Source of the DNA: Nitzschia sp. DOCU1
Taxonomy: Eukaryota; Bacillariophyta; Bacillariophyceae; Bacillariales; Bacillariaceae
NCBI GenBank assembly: GCA_951394045.1
Contig: OX595987.1
Location: 62,001-126,000, forward strand
Length of the DNA stretch: 64,000 bases
Direction of reading: 5' to 3'
Made by a program: the position numbers and the translations under genes. This document shows, one piece after another, positions 10,184 through 21,775 of the stretch; the stretch's first letter is position 1, and the number at the start of each line of letters is the position of its first letter. The notes beneath the pieces are model-generated. The model searched no databases. It saw nothing but the letters and a program-made list of their open reading frames with translations, and had not been told where the DNA came from.

Positions 10184-11590
10184 CTAATCCAAGGTCAGCT
10201 GGACCACAGCAACATGGCCGCTCCTTGTTCCAAAGGAATGCGAGAGACGGATACCGGTCGGGCACAATATAATCGACAGGATCGACGGTAGCCCGCCGCA
10301 ATGATCAATATAATCGACAGGTGGATGATAGACAAAGGTCGATCTCCGGGCATTGTGTGAAAGTCGTTTGCTCTCAAGCAATTTATCAAGTCCACCATGG
10401 ACGCTGTCCATGACTTCAATTCCCTTTTTCAGATGTTTTGTTAGCTCTTGCTCCACATGCTCCATGGTTGGGCGTCGAGAAGCATAATGATGCCACGCAG
10501 ATTCCACTAGGGCCTTCAATTCTTTTGTCCAAGCGGCCTTGGGTAATGTCAAAAACAGAGTCAATTGTTCGTCGACAAGTGCAAAATTGCTGCTGCTATT
10601 AGCAACGACTTGAATTTTGGGCCGCCGCTGATACGTATCATTCCAGACCAGCCGCTGTAACTTGTCCATCGTCACCCTCCTTAAAAGCTTTTTCAAATTC
10701 ATTATTTCCCAAAATAGCAGGGCAAAAGAATAACAATCGCATTTGGCGTCATATAGTTTGTCTGTTGCGACTTCCGGTGCCACTAAATAGCAGAATTCAA
10801 TCAACAGCAACGGCAAGAGTTAATTTCAACAACGACGTGGATTTGATACACAAGCATCACGCATGGCTCCTCGGCATTTACTATATCGGGGCGAACCACA
10901 CATGGCTGTCAATTTCCAAGGGCCCTCGGTTCCGTCTTGTGGAATTTCCTTGGCCAAAACCAGACCAAAGATTTTGATGTCATCACGCTAGTAGAAGAAC
11001 ATTATATGAAAGGAGCGAGCGCACGAGGCAACAAGAAACAGTTAGACTCGCCCCCAAATGGATTGTGCCAGGGATGCAAAGCGACAGTACTCACAATATC
11101 GAATCGGGATGCATAATATGATGCTTATGCAAATGCGCTACTGCCGACGCCAAATCAAAGGCCACCCATAGTCGATCCACCGTCTGTTGATGCCGTCGTT
11201 TCGAATCTTTGAGTTCTTGTGGCGAGACATTATCATGCCGACTACTTTCCAAAATAGCCTCGGCTTCTTGCCCATCTCGTCGGTCGCTACTCCAACAAGG
11301 CTTGAAACATGATTGAAACAGGGATTGCCTTGGCACGATTCTTCCACTGAGAATATCTCTCCACTTTTGTAGTTTTGTTTCCAAAGTATCATAGAGGCGA
11401 TCCAAGATGATAAAATAGTAAGGATCGAATCGATCGCCGCTGGAAATGGCCCGTAATTTGATTACGTTGGGGTGATGGGGCAAACTGGATAGAATCCCTG
11501 TTTCCAGATTCAAATTGAGAATTCCTTGAAAGAGTCCGGGTTAATGGCATATCTTGCATCTCCGGAATAGGGTCGCCGACAATGTGTAGT
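10184..11590 (-). pseudogene. degenerate eukaryotic protein kinase domain lacking catalytic motifs
   Basis: Exon pieces on the minus strand follow a kinase fold. An N-lobe part has ETGILSSLPHHPNVIKLRA and YFIILDRLYDTL, and the catalytic-loop region is DLASAVAHLHKHHIMHPDS. A middle exon (10882-10987) reads DDIKIFGLVLAKEI and ends GSPRY. After a 99-bp intron (10783-10881) MAPEV is restored, followed by DKLYDAKCDCYSFALLFWEI and a C-lobe. The HRDLK block is missing between H and PDS, and DFG is replaced by GLV. The N-lobe Lys position reads AIN. The upstream part needs a frame change near 11513, and the first intron (donor near 11095) does not join in frame. Activity is very unlikely. Confidence 0.7.
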
Positions 11591-12068
11591 AATAAATTTG
11601 CGAGCGTCTGTCTGGTCAATGGGCGTTGGATCAGAGCCCAGCGCCTCGTCGCGTTGAAGAGTATTTTCTGGTTCTGTAGTTGCATCCAAAGTCTCACTCC
11701 CACTATCGTCCCCATTGCTACTCCTATGACTTGTAGCCAACGCCGTGCGCCGACCCCCATGATCCGAGTTTGGCCGCTTCCAACTATTCCATCGTTGTAG
11801 AGCGGCAACAGATGCCCGCTGCCGAACATTGATTTCAGGAATCGACGAACGGGGCTTGGACAAGCGGGGGTTCACCAAGTTGAAACGATCTAACAAAGAC
11901 TCAAGATCAGTCAAACGGAATGGCTTGGTAATATCATTCGTCGTTCCTGCAGCATCGGCAGACTTGAATTCCTCCAGAGTATGCGTAGTGACAAATACGG
12001 TGCAGACTTGAGGATTATGGGCAACGATTTTGTTGCAAGCTTCCATCCGCGACAAAACAGGCAATAAT
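11591..12068 (-). pseudogene. receiver-domain C-terminal half with linker
   Basis: The minus-strand frame starts in the middle of a response-regulator receiver domain (CTVFVTTHTLEEF, DITKPF with the conserved Lys) and continues into LTDLESLLDRF and a low-complexity Ser/Arg/Thr-rich linker. Bases 12068-11922 match 22615-22761 at roughly 88 percent by eye. The aspartate half of the receiver is absent because the helical-protein pseudogene begins on the other side of 12068. A 27-bp stretch of the linker (11847-11873) occurs as an exact inverted copy at 15966-15992. The relation to the kinase that follows is unclear; they may be one fused gene or another join. Confidence 0.6.
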
Positions 12069-14862
12069 GTAAGTTATCAACAAACTTCTCGCATAGTCGG
12101 CGGTAGCAAAATCCCCAACACTAGCCTCGAGATCGCGCGAAAGGGCGTACGACGAGACAATAGTCACAAGGTCAGTGATGAAACTCCCATGATCGTCCAG
12201 AGCGGCTTCCTTGGAATCCGTCTGGGCCGGCGAGAGGGACCTGCCAATTTGCCACAAGACAGCAAGGACAGCGAGAAATCCAGTGGCGAGGCGCAGACCT
12301 GTGATCTCGGCTTCAGTGTCAAACAAGGTTTCCCCCGGAAATAGAGGAGTTTATTTGACTTCAGATGCAGCTGACACCAACTTGGAGATGATGGACTTGC
12401 CTTGAGGGAGCAACACAGAATCGGCAACCGTAACGTTGATCCCACGCACGACGCAAGTACACGGAGACTTAAGATACCATCAAGCGATTGCGCCCTTCCA
12501 CCCTCATCAGGATCGCCGTGCTTCTTGTTCACTTCTAGGGCGCGATCAATGCCATCAAACAGCAACAGTGCAAATCTCGAGGAGCAATAAACAGCCCGGA
12601 ACAACAATGAGTCCGCCCCAATCTCTTTCTGGCTGATGGACCAGACATGTCCAAGCCAAGCGTGCAACAAATCCAACAGTGTCAAAGATGGAATGGATTC
12701 ATAGAGTTCTACCTGGTACGTTACTTTCGGTAGGTCCGGAAAAGGTATGGTAGTAGCAACTCAAAGTTTGAAATTCCGGCGGCACTCCAAATCAACGAAA
12801 TAGCGCCGTCCCGTCGGCATGGCGTGGGCAACGTTGCAATGCTCGAAAGCATCTTGTGTGGACTGTTTGATTCCACGAATGCCTTGGTATGAGCGTCGAG
12901 CTGACCGAGAACGTTTTGAGGAGTGTCGAGATGGGTAGAAATAATGTCTTCAACGTGGGATGCCCATTCTTGAGACAACAAACGAATTGCGGAAAAGGCG
13001 GTATCAAAAGGAGGATTGGCATCGGGAACTACCGTCCAATTTCTGGCCATGATCCCGTCCAGATCAATATCATCGCTGGTGAGTTTTGCAATCGACTCCA
13101 ACAAGAATTCTGTATCGGAATTTCGTTGATTCTCGGCCAGATATGGTGCTTGCCATGCTCCATATTTTGCGCCTCGTCCGCATCATAATTTGCGCCAATT
13201 GCAACCTGCTGCAAGATAGATCGGTCTTCCATTGCCCCTTGCAACTTGATAGCCAATGTAAGCGACACAGGGGCCGTTGTGTAGTATATGATAGCATGCC
13301 CCAGTTCGGTGCTAGTAGCTAGCGCGTCAATTATAGAGTCTCTCACTTGTACTCCATTATCGCGAACAAGAGCAGTCTCATGGAGTTCAATGACTGTACG
13401 AACAAACTTTAGAAAGTTCGACAACGACTGCAAAATTGTCTGTGCAGTTTCAAAAGAAGATAGTAGTCGAGCTTGTCATGGTCGGAATCGACAGCGAAGA
13501 CGCCAACGCGGCCGCAGCAGCCAGCAAACTACTTTTGACGCAATGCAAAAAGACGATTGCATCGTGATCATTCGCAGCATCACAAAAAACCACTGCGGTC
13601 AAGTGCTCAATCAGTTCCGCAAGTACTAGCGAAGTAGCATGAACCGTCGGCCCCCCAGGTGAAAAGCACATGGCCAAGGTAACCTTTTGCGAATCCTGCG
13701 ATTCCATGATTTCTCGTACCAAGTGCTATGCCCACTCCTGCGGGGCGCCATCTAAGAGATGGGCCATTATAGTAAGGACAGGCTCCACCTTATCCTGGAG
13801 TTGATTCTCTCCAACGATGAGTCGAGAAAGCACTCGTGGTCCATCCACAATACCCCATTTGGGACGATTCCTCGAGTGCGAGACGTAATTGCTCGAGACA
13901 TGACCTGGAGTTTCATTCCAGCGCCAGCCGCCCAATGGCAGTTAGCAAGACGACGCGATTCTTCTGGTAGTCACTATGATAGTGGGCAGTCCTGCGCTGG
14001 ACAAAGACAAACGACACGAAAGCAGCGCATGACGCACCAACCCCTCTGGCAATGTTGCTACGGTCGTTTCGACCAGCTCGGAAGTATGACACAGTGTCGC
14101 CAATAACTGGAAAAAGGGTGCTACCACCTGCAAGAAGAATTCTTTGGGCACCTGACCTTGTCCGTAGGCTTGTAAGGCTGCGATTGCAAGACGATGAGAA
14201 GCGTCTAGCAATATGCAAATCGGAAACGGGCTGGTCGAGGAATTTCCGCCATTGTATTCTTCCCAGTCGCTCCAGAACTGCTTGCAAAGCAGTGGGTGAT
14301 TCTGAAAAACTTTCGCACCAATTTTGCATAGCATGGCGATGTTGTCACAGGAATTGGACTTGTCGATGACGAGAACCGAATCTTCAAACGAGGCAATCGA
14401 GGCGGCCAACATTTCGCGAGCAATGCTTGTAAATGCAGTGCTGTCTGGAGCAGTATCTTTGCTACTTATAGCACCATTCTCCAAACGAAGGAATGTGTTT
14501 TGTTGGCAAATTGCCAGTCGTGGAGTCGGTCATGTGCCTCCGAGCTTCGTTTGGATGAAGCAGTGCGAGTGAGGTCGTCCAGCGCCGTGTACAAGTAGTC
14601 AAGGCGCTGCATTGATCATTGGCTAGCTCCACCATTTCCGTCCCCGTTGTGGCAAAAGACGACCAAACGTCGTGCGGGACGGGCGCAGATGCCTGAAAGG
14701 ACTGGTGCGCCAGACACAAGAGCCCAAAGGGCAACAATCCTAGAGACAGAGGGGCAACTCGAGCGTTTCGATGCAGAGCTTCCTGAACCAAGTCTGACAG
14801 GATAACTCTCAAAGCTTCACTTTCCTGTTTGGCCACTTGTGGATGCCCACTACCCGATATTT

Positions 14863-14893
<31 letters not shown>

Positions 14894-15797
14894 GTGCTGG
14901 GCCGCCCAAACGGAATAGGAGGACGAATCCTCCAGAGTCCTCCAAAGAGCGGTGCATTCCGCACAGATCAGTCCAGCCAGTTGCGTCAGTCGCCTTACCT
15001 GATCCGGTGGACCCGGTGCCTTGGTAAAGAACTCGTTTGAAGACTGAAAGGCCAGGAGAAGAATTGCATAATCTGAACGTCGGACACCGTCGTTGATTCG
15101 TTTATACAAGAGAACTAGTAGTGCTTCGCGCGCAGTCTTCACGGCGCTCTCTCATTCGCTGCATTTGCTATTCTTCCACTAGCGAAGCACCAAAAGCATG
15201 CCATTCCTGTTGTGGCGTACTAGCTCCCGAGTTCAGTCGCGATTGATCGGTACGCAGCTCCTTGGCTGGTTCCAGCTGCTCCCGACTGGGAGTAATTGTG
15301 GGGCCACATGCAATTGTCAACAACCGTCGGAACAAACCTCGGCAACGATCTTCATCCTTGAAAAGAGAGTCTCAAGACGGCGACATTCAGTGAGGACGCC
15401 CAGGCGGGCCAAGCGCGCTGTTGCTGATGATGCAGCAACGTCTTCCATAACAAATCTCGAGATCCCAGAAGAGATTGAAACTGGGACCCATCGCTATCGA
15501 TACTTCTCAAAGCATTCAATGTGACTTGCACTGCCAGAACAATCGAAATGCCGCCTAGCAAAGCGGACACAGCAGCAATGTGGCAGGAAAAGCGATAACA
15601 CATTCAGGCAGCCAGGCATTCATTCCCTGCAATAGCAAAAGGCTCATTGTGTGTCGAATCTGAATCTTTTGTCGCACCACCAATAAAAAAGCTCCGCGCG
15701 CATAATAGAAGTATCTGTATGCTAATAGGCGGTCTGGGTACCTATGCAGCTTTCTAACACTCCTTACCATTTGCTTGACGCCTTCGACAACAACCAT
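12069..15797 (-). pseudogene. large all-helical protein, possibly a scaffold nucleoporin, decayed
   Basis: A chain of minus-strand open segments (15797-15555, 15603-15352, 15142-14462, 14484-13942, 13935-13450, 13433-13029, 13104-12721, 12685-12130) encodes Leu/Ala-rich amphipathic helices without motifs of an enzyme. Examples are FWSDWEEYNGG, LVRHALLSCRLSLS and LVLAELIEHLTAVVF. Such helical-solenoid sequence with an FWxDWE element reminded me of Nup188/Nup205-type nucleoporins, but I cannot confirm this. Some gaps may be introns. However, an in-frame TAG at 13726-13728 interrupts one frame (GAPQEWA, stop, HLVREIMESQDS), and the 3' end is cut at 12068 by receiver-domain sequence. I therefore call it a truncated pseudogene. 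Confidence 0.45.
14864..14890. repeat. CAG trinucleotide run, 9 units
   Basis: Nine CAG units on the plus strand. On the minus strand they read as a leucine run (CTG codons) inside the helical-protein pseudogene. Confidence 0.9.
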
Positions 15798-15951
15798 GGC
15801 GGTCGAGAAGTAGAATGCCTTTAATCGTACGCTATCGCTCTTAATATTGCTTTACTACTACTAAAAGTTAGCGGCCACAGAGCTCTTCTACATTATGAGT
15901 TATTTGAGTGCTATGTCGAATGCCACCAACATGGAAGATGAATGGTCTAGT

Positions 15952-16242
15952 TCATCCTCCAGGACGAACCCCCGCTTGTCCAAGCCCCGTTCCGAGGCAA
16001 AACTTCCAATAACACGAGAAAATACGGGATATTTTCGCATTTCGTATTCTCGGCTCTCTTTAGCCCAGTAATTTTTCATAAATCACCAGGATAATGAATC
16101 CATGCTCGGCAAGGCACGAAGATCGCTGTAGCCAAAGAAACTGCCAAAAGACGGATTCGGTGCATGGTGCGATTATCCCAAAAACGCTCCGATTTGACCG
16201 TAGGTATGCGAAGACTTATCGACGACTAAGACGCCTGCAATT
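15952..16242. repeat. dispersed repeat, copy A
   Basis: This roughly 290-bp segment recurs at 34852-35136 in the same orientation with scattered substitutions and small gaps. Shared landmarks are CCAGGACGAACC at the start, AATAACACGAGAAAA and CATAAATCACCAGGATAATG in the middle, and GACTAAGACGCCTGCAATT at the end. It includes the 27-bp piece that also occurs inverted in the receiver linker at 11847-11873. No open frame spans it. Confidence 0.85.
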
Positions 16243-16479
16243 CATCTTATAGAGATCTGAGGCCCGAACTCGCCCTGAAGGTTCGAAACTGGCTAGTGAG
16301 TTTTCATCGTTTGGATCCTCGCTACAAGATCTTGACGTTCTTCAATCAAGTCGGGGCCGAGGGGGCTGACAACTTGATGGACGTTGCCAGCGACGATGCT
16401 AACTACCCCACCAATGCCGCTGATGGCGAAGAAGCTCATCGACCTTCCGTGCTCAGTCCAGCACAGTAATTATTGAGTG

Positions 16480-17017
16480 ATGCATTTAATGCCACTTCCA
16501 TCCTAACCGTATGGACTCCTTGCAGCAATGATGCCATGCGTAAAATGATGGAGGGAAGTGGGGTCGGGAAAGGATTGGATATCAAAGGCAAATCCGCCAA
16601 GAAAGGCATATTGTCAGCACTAGTTCCCGATCTTCAAATTCATGAAGAAACGGACAAGTATTTGATTCAACCCATCCTCGTCAATGCCAAGGTTCGCGTT
16701 TACTACTCGAGGGAGACGATGCCGTTTTCGAAGATGATTTGATTCCATCTAAAATCAAACATATCGACAAGTACGCTTGTAAAGGCTTGTATGGCTTGGA
16801 ACTGGCACAACGACTCTTTTGGAGAGGTTACGTGACGAAGCAGGACATTTTCCGCTCAGGAGAATATGAAACGGGGTGACCATCGGTAGCAGGATTTCAA
16901 GATGCCAATAATAAAACACTCAAAATGGCACTCAAACAAACACCGGAACCAAGTCCGATGCCCGTCATCTTTCAGTACGATCCGGAAGTTGCCATGAGAC
17001 CACAAACTCTCGTAATG
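16480..17017 (+). pseudogene. fragment of a diatom protein family of unknown function, broken
   Basis: The frame contains NDAMRKMMEGSGVGKG, LDIKGKSAKKGILSALVP and a Leu/Ile-rich stretch, in a family I remember only as large stramenopile proteins of unknown role. After KVRVYYSRE the frame must shift (about 16715) to reach DDLIPSKIKHIDKYA, LYGLELAQRLFWRGYV and SGEYETG. A TGA then interrupts before PSVAGFQD, and the frame continues to MPVIFQYDPE and TLVMGG. The expected residue at the stop is Arg, which would be a CGA to TGA change. The fragment ends at about 17017, where the inverted 301-bp duplicate begins. Confidence 0.55.
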
Positions 17018-17318
17018 GGAGGGCGTCTTATACCCCCTGCGTACAGTTCGCAGGGATCATCGTTTGAGCTTTCAAATCCGAATCTTTTGCTCGACTGACG
17101 AAGGTGCGTTTGAGGAGTCATATCCCAATTGCGTCGCACAGCCTTGGCGTGACCCTTGGGTGATACCGGACACTCGGGGGGTACGTCCTCTTGTTGTTTC
17201 CAGCGAGGATGATTTTCCAGATCCTTTGGATGTGATCGGAGCTCTCCACTTTGATTCATCGACTCGGATTCCTCGTCTTCGATGTCACTCTCATCTCCCG
17301 AGTCGACGCTAACCAAAC
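17018..17318 (-). pseudogene. 301-bp inverted copy of the kinase linker at 23007-23307
   Basis: On the minus strand it encodes VDSGDESDIEDEES, SMNQSGEL, HPKDLENHPRWKQQ and SSKRFGFESS. The plus-strand copy at 23007-23307 has the same length and about 95 percent identity by eye. No start or domain of its own is present, and both ends are sharp. It represents an acidic, Ser-rich linker following the receiver domains in the other locus. Confidence 0.8.
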
Positions 17319-17427
17319 AGAGAAACTGGCTCAAGACCCTTTTGACTTGCAAGGGGTGCGCCCTTGTTTTTTGCTACTAATAGTGACCTTGTCTTCATAG
17401 AGAGTTGTCAACGAGTCGCCAAACGAA

Positions 17428-18360
17428 TCAGCCTTGGAAGAATTCTCGTCCATGTCCAACTCGAGATTGTTTCGGCTTCGCGCGGTCGTCTCTTAAGGAC
17501 GCCCTTCCGCATTGAATCATAGTGGAGAATTCTTGAATATTGCGTAGGGGTCCCTTTTCCCAGCTGGGATTAATGTCTGATTTGACCACGTCTATCGGCT
17601 TGATAAGAGTATGAATCGTAAATAACATTGCAAAAATGTAATCTTCCGATGACTTGCGTGCCAACAAAATGTCTGTCTTGCGCAATAAACGTTGATGCGA
17701 TGCCAATGTCGTCCAAGGCGCCAGTCGAGTCAGAATCATTGTTTGCCATGTGGTCGTCGCCGCTGAAAACGTTCCCACAAAGCGTTGTTGAAATGTGGCG
17801 GGAGCACAAGTTGGATCACAAAGCACGGCTTGAATACTAGTAGTGGTTTGCAAGAGTTGTTGGAGCCTGGCTTGTTCATCGGCAGTCGCAACACCCAAAA
17901 CTACGACAATCTTGGTATCGGTAGGCAATGTCGTGGGGCTACTACTGTCGTTGTCGTTGTCGTCGTCGTTGTCCATGACGAGATTCATGGCCTGAGCGAC
18001 AATTGAATTTTCGCAACTATTAATATTGTCTGAAGTTTGTTGTACAAAATGCGGCAAACGCTTGGCGAGTTGCTCTGCCACTTGAAACCACGTTGGATTC
18101 GGTAACGGAGACGTGGCACCATATCCCGAAGGCGCGGATCCAGCTACCAAGACGACTCGGGCTGTTTCATCACAATCATCATGAGAAGAATGTGCAGTGG
18201 TAGTAGAGAGGGCAAGGCAAGAGTACGACGATCGCAGTCGCGTTGCTTTCGTGGGTGCCGTAAAAGCGTCTACTGCCTGAATTGACGACGACGACGACGA
18301 CAGTAACAACCACAGTAATAATAACTGGAATACAAAGCTGAAATGATACTTTTTGCTCAT
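17428..18360 (-). CDS. plastid-targeted protein of unknown function
   Basis: The 310-residue frame starts at the ATG at 18360 with a textbook signal peptide (FQLLLLWLLL then a Ser run). Next comes AVDAFTAPTKATRLRSS: the Phe at position 33 right after the predicted cleavage site and the following Ser/Arg-rich transit-like stretch match the ASAFAP bipartite presequence used by diatoms with four-membrane plastids. The mature part has RVVLVAGSAPSGYG, DTKIVVVLGVATADEQ and a C-terminal helix FAMLFTIHTLIKPID followed by KSDINPSWEKGP. I do not know the function. The C-terminus after about residue 285 is unlike the preceding part and may be altered by the rearranged DNA next to it. Confidence 0.6.
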   Translation of the reverse strand: MSKKYHFSFVFQLLLLWLLLSSSSSSIQAVDAFTAPTKATRLRSSYSCLALSTTTAHSSHDDCDETARVVLVAGSAPSGYGATSPLPNPTWFQVAEQLAKRLPHFVQQTSDNINSCENSIVAQAMNLVMDNDDDNDNDSSSPTTLPTDTKIVVVLGVATADEQARLQQLLQTTTSIQAVLCDPTCAPATFQQRFVGTFSAATTTWQTMILTRLAPWTTLASHQRLLRKTDILLARKSSEDYIFAMLFTIHTLIKPIDVVKSDINPSWEKGPLRNIQEFSTMIQCGRASLRDDRAKPKQSRVGHGREFFQG

Positions 18361-19243
18361 GATTGTAGTTGTAGTTTTGTTGCTTGCTGACGAACCAATG
18401 GCGGCACTAATGGAGTGGGATGCGATCTTTCTTTGTGTACCGGTAATACCCAGCGGCTAATCGACTCCCTTGACTAGTTCGGAGAGTCGGACACCAACAT
18501 ATTTTCGGATCCGAACATAATTTCGGGGGGCAAATTGCCACCGAACTTGACCAAACATTGACCGAACATAGTTCACGGGTACCGAGCACCAATCGCATCC
18601 TCAATCCGCTCCCACGACACCACAAACCGGACTTCGCTCAGTCTTTCCTTCGTCCGTCTGACTTCGCCTTCTCAGCTTTTCTGTGGATACGATTGATTTG
18701 ATCGATCTTTTAGATACAAAATTAATGATAGGATTTTCCATGATTGTTCGAGTAGTAGAGACGCTAGTATCCGTCCACGAGAGAGCCTCTTTTGGTTGGA
18801 CTACAAACTACCCGATGGGGCCGATTTTGAGACAACGCCATGAACATCTCAAGGTTCGCCTATCATCGATAGACATCATTCCGATCGCTTGAGGACTTCG
18901 AAACGTCGGATGCACCCCATGATGATATTGTTATATTTCCAATGAGAAGTGAAGCGCATCGTGACATTGGAGGGGGTTACTGCGAGCAAAGCATGCGACA
19001 ACGATACCCAAGGACAAGTCGTTCCTCTACGTAACAGGAATGTGGACGACATCGATTGCTTTCTCTCCTCTATTTTTGATGGAGAATTCGTTTGGTATCC
19101 TTTCCGACACGTCAATATGAATATGAAGAGGGAGGATTATTTCAACAAATTGCAGGCAAGTAGTACAATGGCATGGCCAGAGCTAGCTGCAGAGCTATTA
19201 TTATGGACGAACTACTCACTCACTCGTTCGTTCGTTCTATTAT
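18361..19243. other. 880 bp without a recognised gene
   Basis: Upstream of the plastid protein and upstream of ABCA copy 2. The last 15-20 bases (TTCGTTCGTTCTATTATAG) look like a pyrimidine-rich acceptor site leading into the ABCA frame at 19244. I could not identify an upstream exon with confidence. Confidence 0.4.
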
Positions 19244-21775
19244 AGTGTTTGTGCCGCTCTTGATTACGCTGGGCCTACTCTTTCCGGTATCGCAAATGAT
19301 TTCCTACATTTGCCGCGAAAAGGAACGTCGTCAAAAAGAATTGCTCAAAATGATGTCCGTCACGGAATCCGATATCGGACAGTCGTGGTTTGCTTCCTTT
19401 TTGGTCGCCACGCTTTGTTCGCTCGTTTCCAATTTACTCTACGAAAACTCGTCAGCATTGATCTTGTGGGTCTTTTGGGACTTTTCCTTTGTGGCATTGG
19501 TTGTCTTTAGCATGTTGATTTCGTCATTTTCAGCAAAGACAACAAGGGTAAGTTTGGACTCGTTTTCTACCATGAGACAACGACATGCAATAACTTGCTC
19601 AACCTCCCTTTTCGTTTATAAAGACGGTTTTGATTGGACTCTTGCTCGTATTCATGGGCGTCTTTTTGACGCTTGCCGTGGACTATCAAGATGGAAACGC
19701 TAGCACGATCGGTATCTTGAGTTTGCATCCCGTCACAGCCTTTCTTATGGATTGTTGGAAATTAGACGTCTCGAAGATCAAGGAACGGGTGTTACCAAAG
19801 ATACCTTGTCGGAAACGGATAGTCCTTCGGGATTTACTTTTTTGAACGCCCTGCAAGCCTTGGTAGTGGACATTCTTCTATGGGGTGTCGTGACTTGGTA
19901 TTTGAATCGCGTCATTCAACCTGACTTTGGACAGGCCCTCAGCTGGTACTTTCCTTTTACGGCCAGTTATTGGAAGTGCGGCACGAGTGATGTGTCGCCA
20001 CCGGCAGATGCGGCATCGGGAATGGACCAGGCAGATGAACAAGTCAATGATGGAATCATTCCGATTGAAGGCGTATCGAATGCTTTAACGCCGCAAAAGG
20101 ATTCCAATATCGTCATTCGGCATCTGGGAAAAACGTTCGGAGAAAAGACGGCCGTCGAGAACTTGAGTATGACCATGTTCAATGGGCAAGTTACGGCCTT
20201 GTTGGGACACAATGGAGCGTGAGTACTACTCTAGTTGGGGTGCAGCGTGTATTTCGTTGACTCGGTCCATTCTCACACCATACTTTTTACATTAGTGGCA
20301 AGACAACTACCATTTCCATGTTGACGGATTTTGGGCAAGGACTTGCATTCGCAATTGTCAGCCGTGCGAGGTGACTTGGGTATTTGCTTGCAGCACGACT
20401 GTCTCTTTCCCAACATGACGGTCCGCGAACATATTCAATTCTTTTCTCGTCTCAAGGGACTGTATCAACAAATGTCCCTTCAAGAGGCCGAAGAGCATGT
20501 TGACCAAATCATCAAAGATGTGGCTTTATACGAGAAACGAAATTCCTTCTCCAAGAATCTCAGTGGGGGTATGAACAGAAAGTTGAGTGTAGCAATTGCC
20601 TTTTGCGGAGGTTCCAAGGTGGTACTATTGGATGAGCCAACCTCGGGAATGGACCCGTTTTCGCGTCGCTTTACTTGGAATGTGATTCGGCAGATGCGTC
20701 AGAATCGTTGCATCCTCTTGACGACCCACTTTATGGACGAGGCTGATGTCTTGGGAGACCGCAGTGCCATCATGTCAGAAGGCCAGCTCCGATGCGTGGG
20801 TTCGCCCCTGTTTTTGAAGAAGCACTACGGAGTGGGCTATCAACTAACGATTGAAAAAGACCATGACTTTGTGGGCAAGGCGAGCGAAGAGAAAAAGGAG
20901 CAACTAGACTCAAAGCTGCTGGATATTGTCAAGGGAAATGTTCAGGATGCTGCACTGCTCAACAATGTGGGAAGCGAGCTTAGTTTCCAATTGCCGGTTG
21001 GAGAATCGGCTAGTTTTGGGCCAATGTTTGAAGGTTTGGATGAAAACGTCCAAAAGGGCTTGATCTCGTCGTACGGTGTGGGCATCACGACATTGGAAGA
21101 AGTGGTATGTACGGGGTGTGCGGTTGGGCGTGACGACGGGCGGTCAAAGATTGAACTCTCACTTGATTCATCTATTCTCGCTTTTTTAGTTCCTTTTGGT
21201 GCCTCGTGGGGACGAAGTAGGCGAGTCCAAGACGCATCTCAAGTCGTCGCAAGGCGGCGCGGATGGCACTTTTTTGGGCGAGGCGACGATGCAACAGAAA
21301 AGAGTGCCCGATCTCGCATGAACCTAGACCAAGACAATCTCTTTTTCACCCACGTTCGTGCATTGTGGGCCAAGCGCGCTGCCAACTTTCGTCGTGACCA
21401 AAAGGCTTGGTGTTGTACGACAATTCTTCCTGGCTTGCTTGTTCTGTTTGGTGTCTTGATCTTTGCCTTTGCACCCGACGACAGAACACTGGATCCGCTT
21501 GTTCTAGACGTGGCCGATTATAACCAGGGTGTCAATACCTCTCCACGCAATCCTATTACGGTCAACAGGGTCGATCAAGTCTTTCAGTGTCAGCACGGTC
21601 GTTGCGCGTATGACTTTGGTAACTTTCCGTTTCTCCATCCAGAGTACGATGACAATTACCTCCTTTGCGGTGTTCAAGCGTCAGTGAATCCCTCCATCGA
21701 CTTGACTTCCTTGTTGGACGGAGGATTGAGTTTTGACGATCTTGATGATCTTTTTAACAAGACGGCAACTTGTTC
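19244..21775 (+). pseudogene. ABCA transporter fragment (TMD1 end, NBD1, start of TMD2), copy 2
   Basis: This is the longest first-half copy. It begins after an acceptor with FVPLLITLGLLFPV, then KERRQKELLKMMSV, an intron at 19548-19623, the TM part, an intron at 20219-20295 in Walker A, LSGGMNRKLS, LLDEPTSGMDP, the H-loop LTTHFMDEADVLGDR, the NBD1 tail ITTLEEV, an 85-bp intron (21105-21189), and the first TMD2 segment (KAWCCTTILPGLLVLFGVLI) with part of the extracytosolic loop. Three lesions are visible: the frameshift near 19748 shared with copy 1, a 32-bp deletion at 20327 just after Walker A, and a frame break near 21310. After about 21775 the sequence becomes histidine-kinase linker. It is not able to code for a working transporter. 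Confidence 0.85.
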
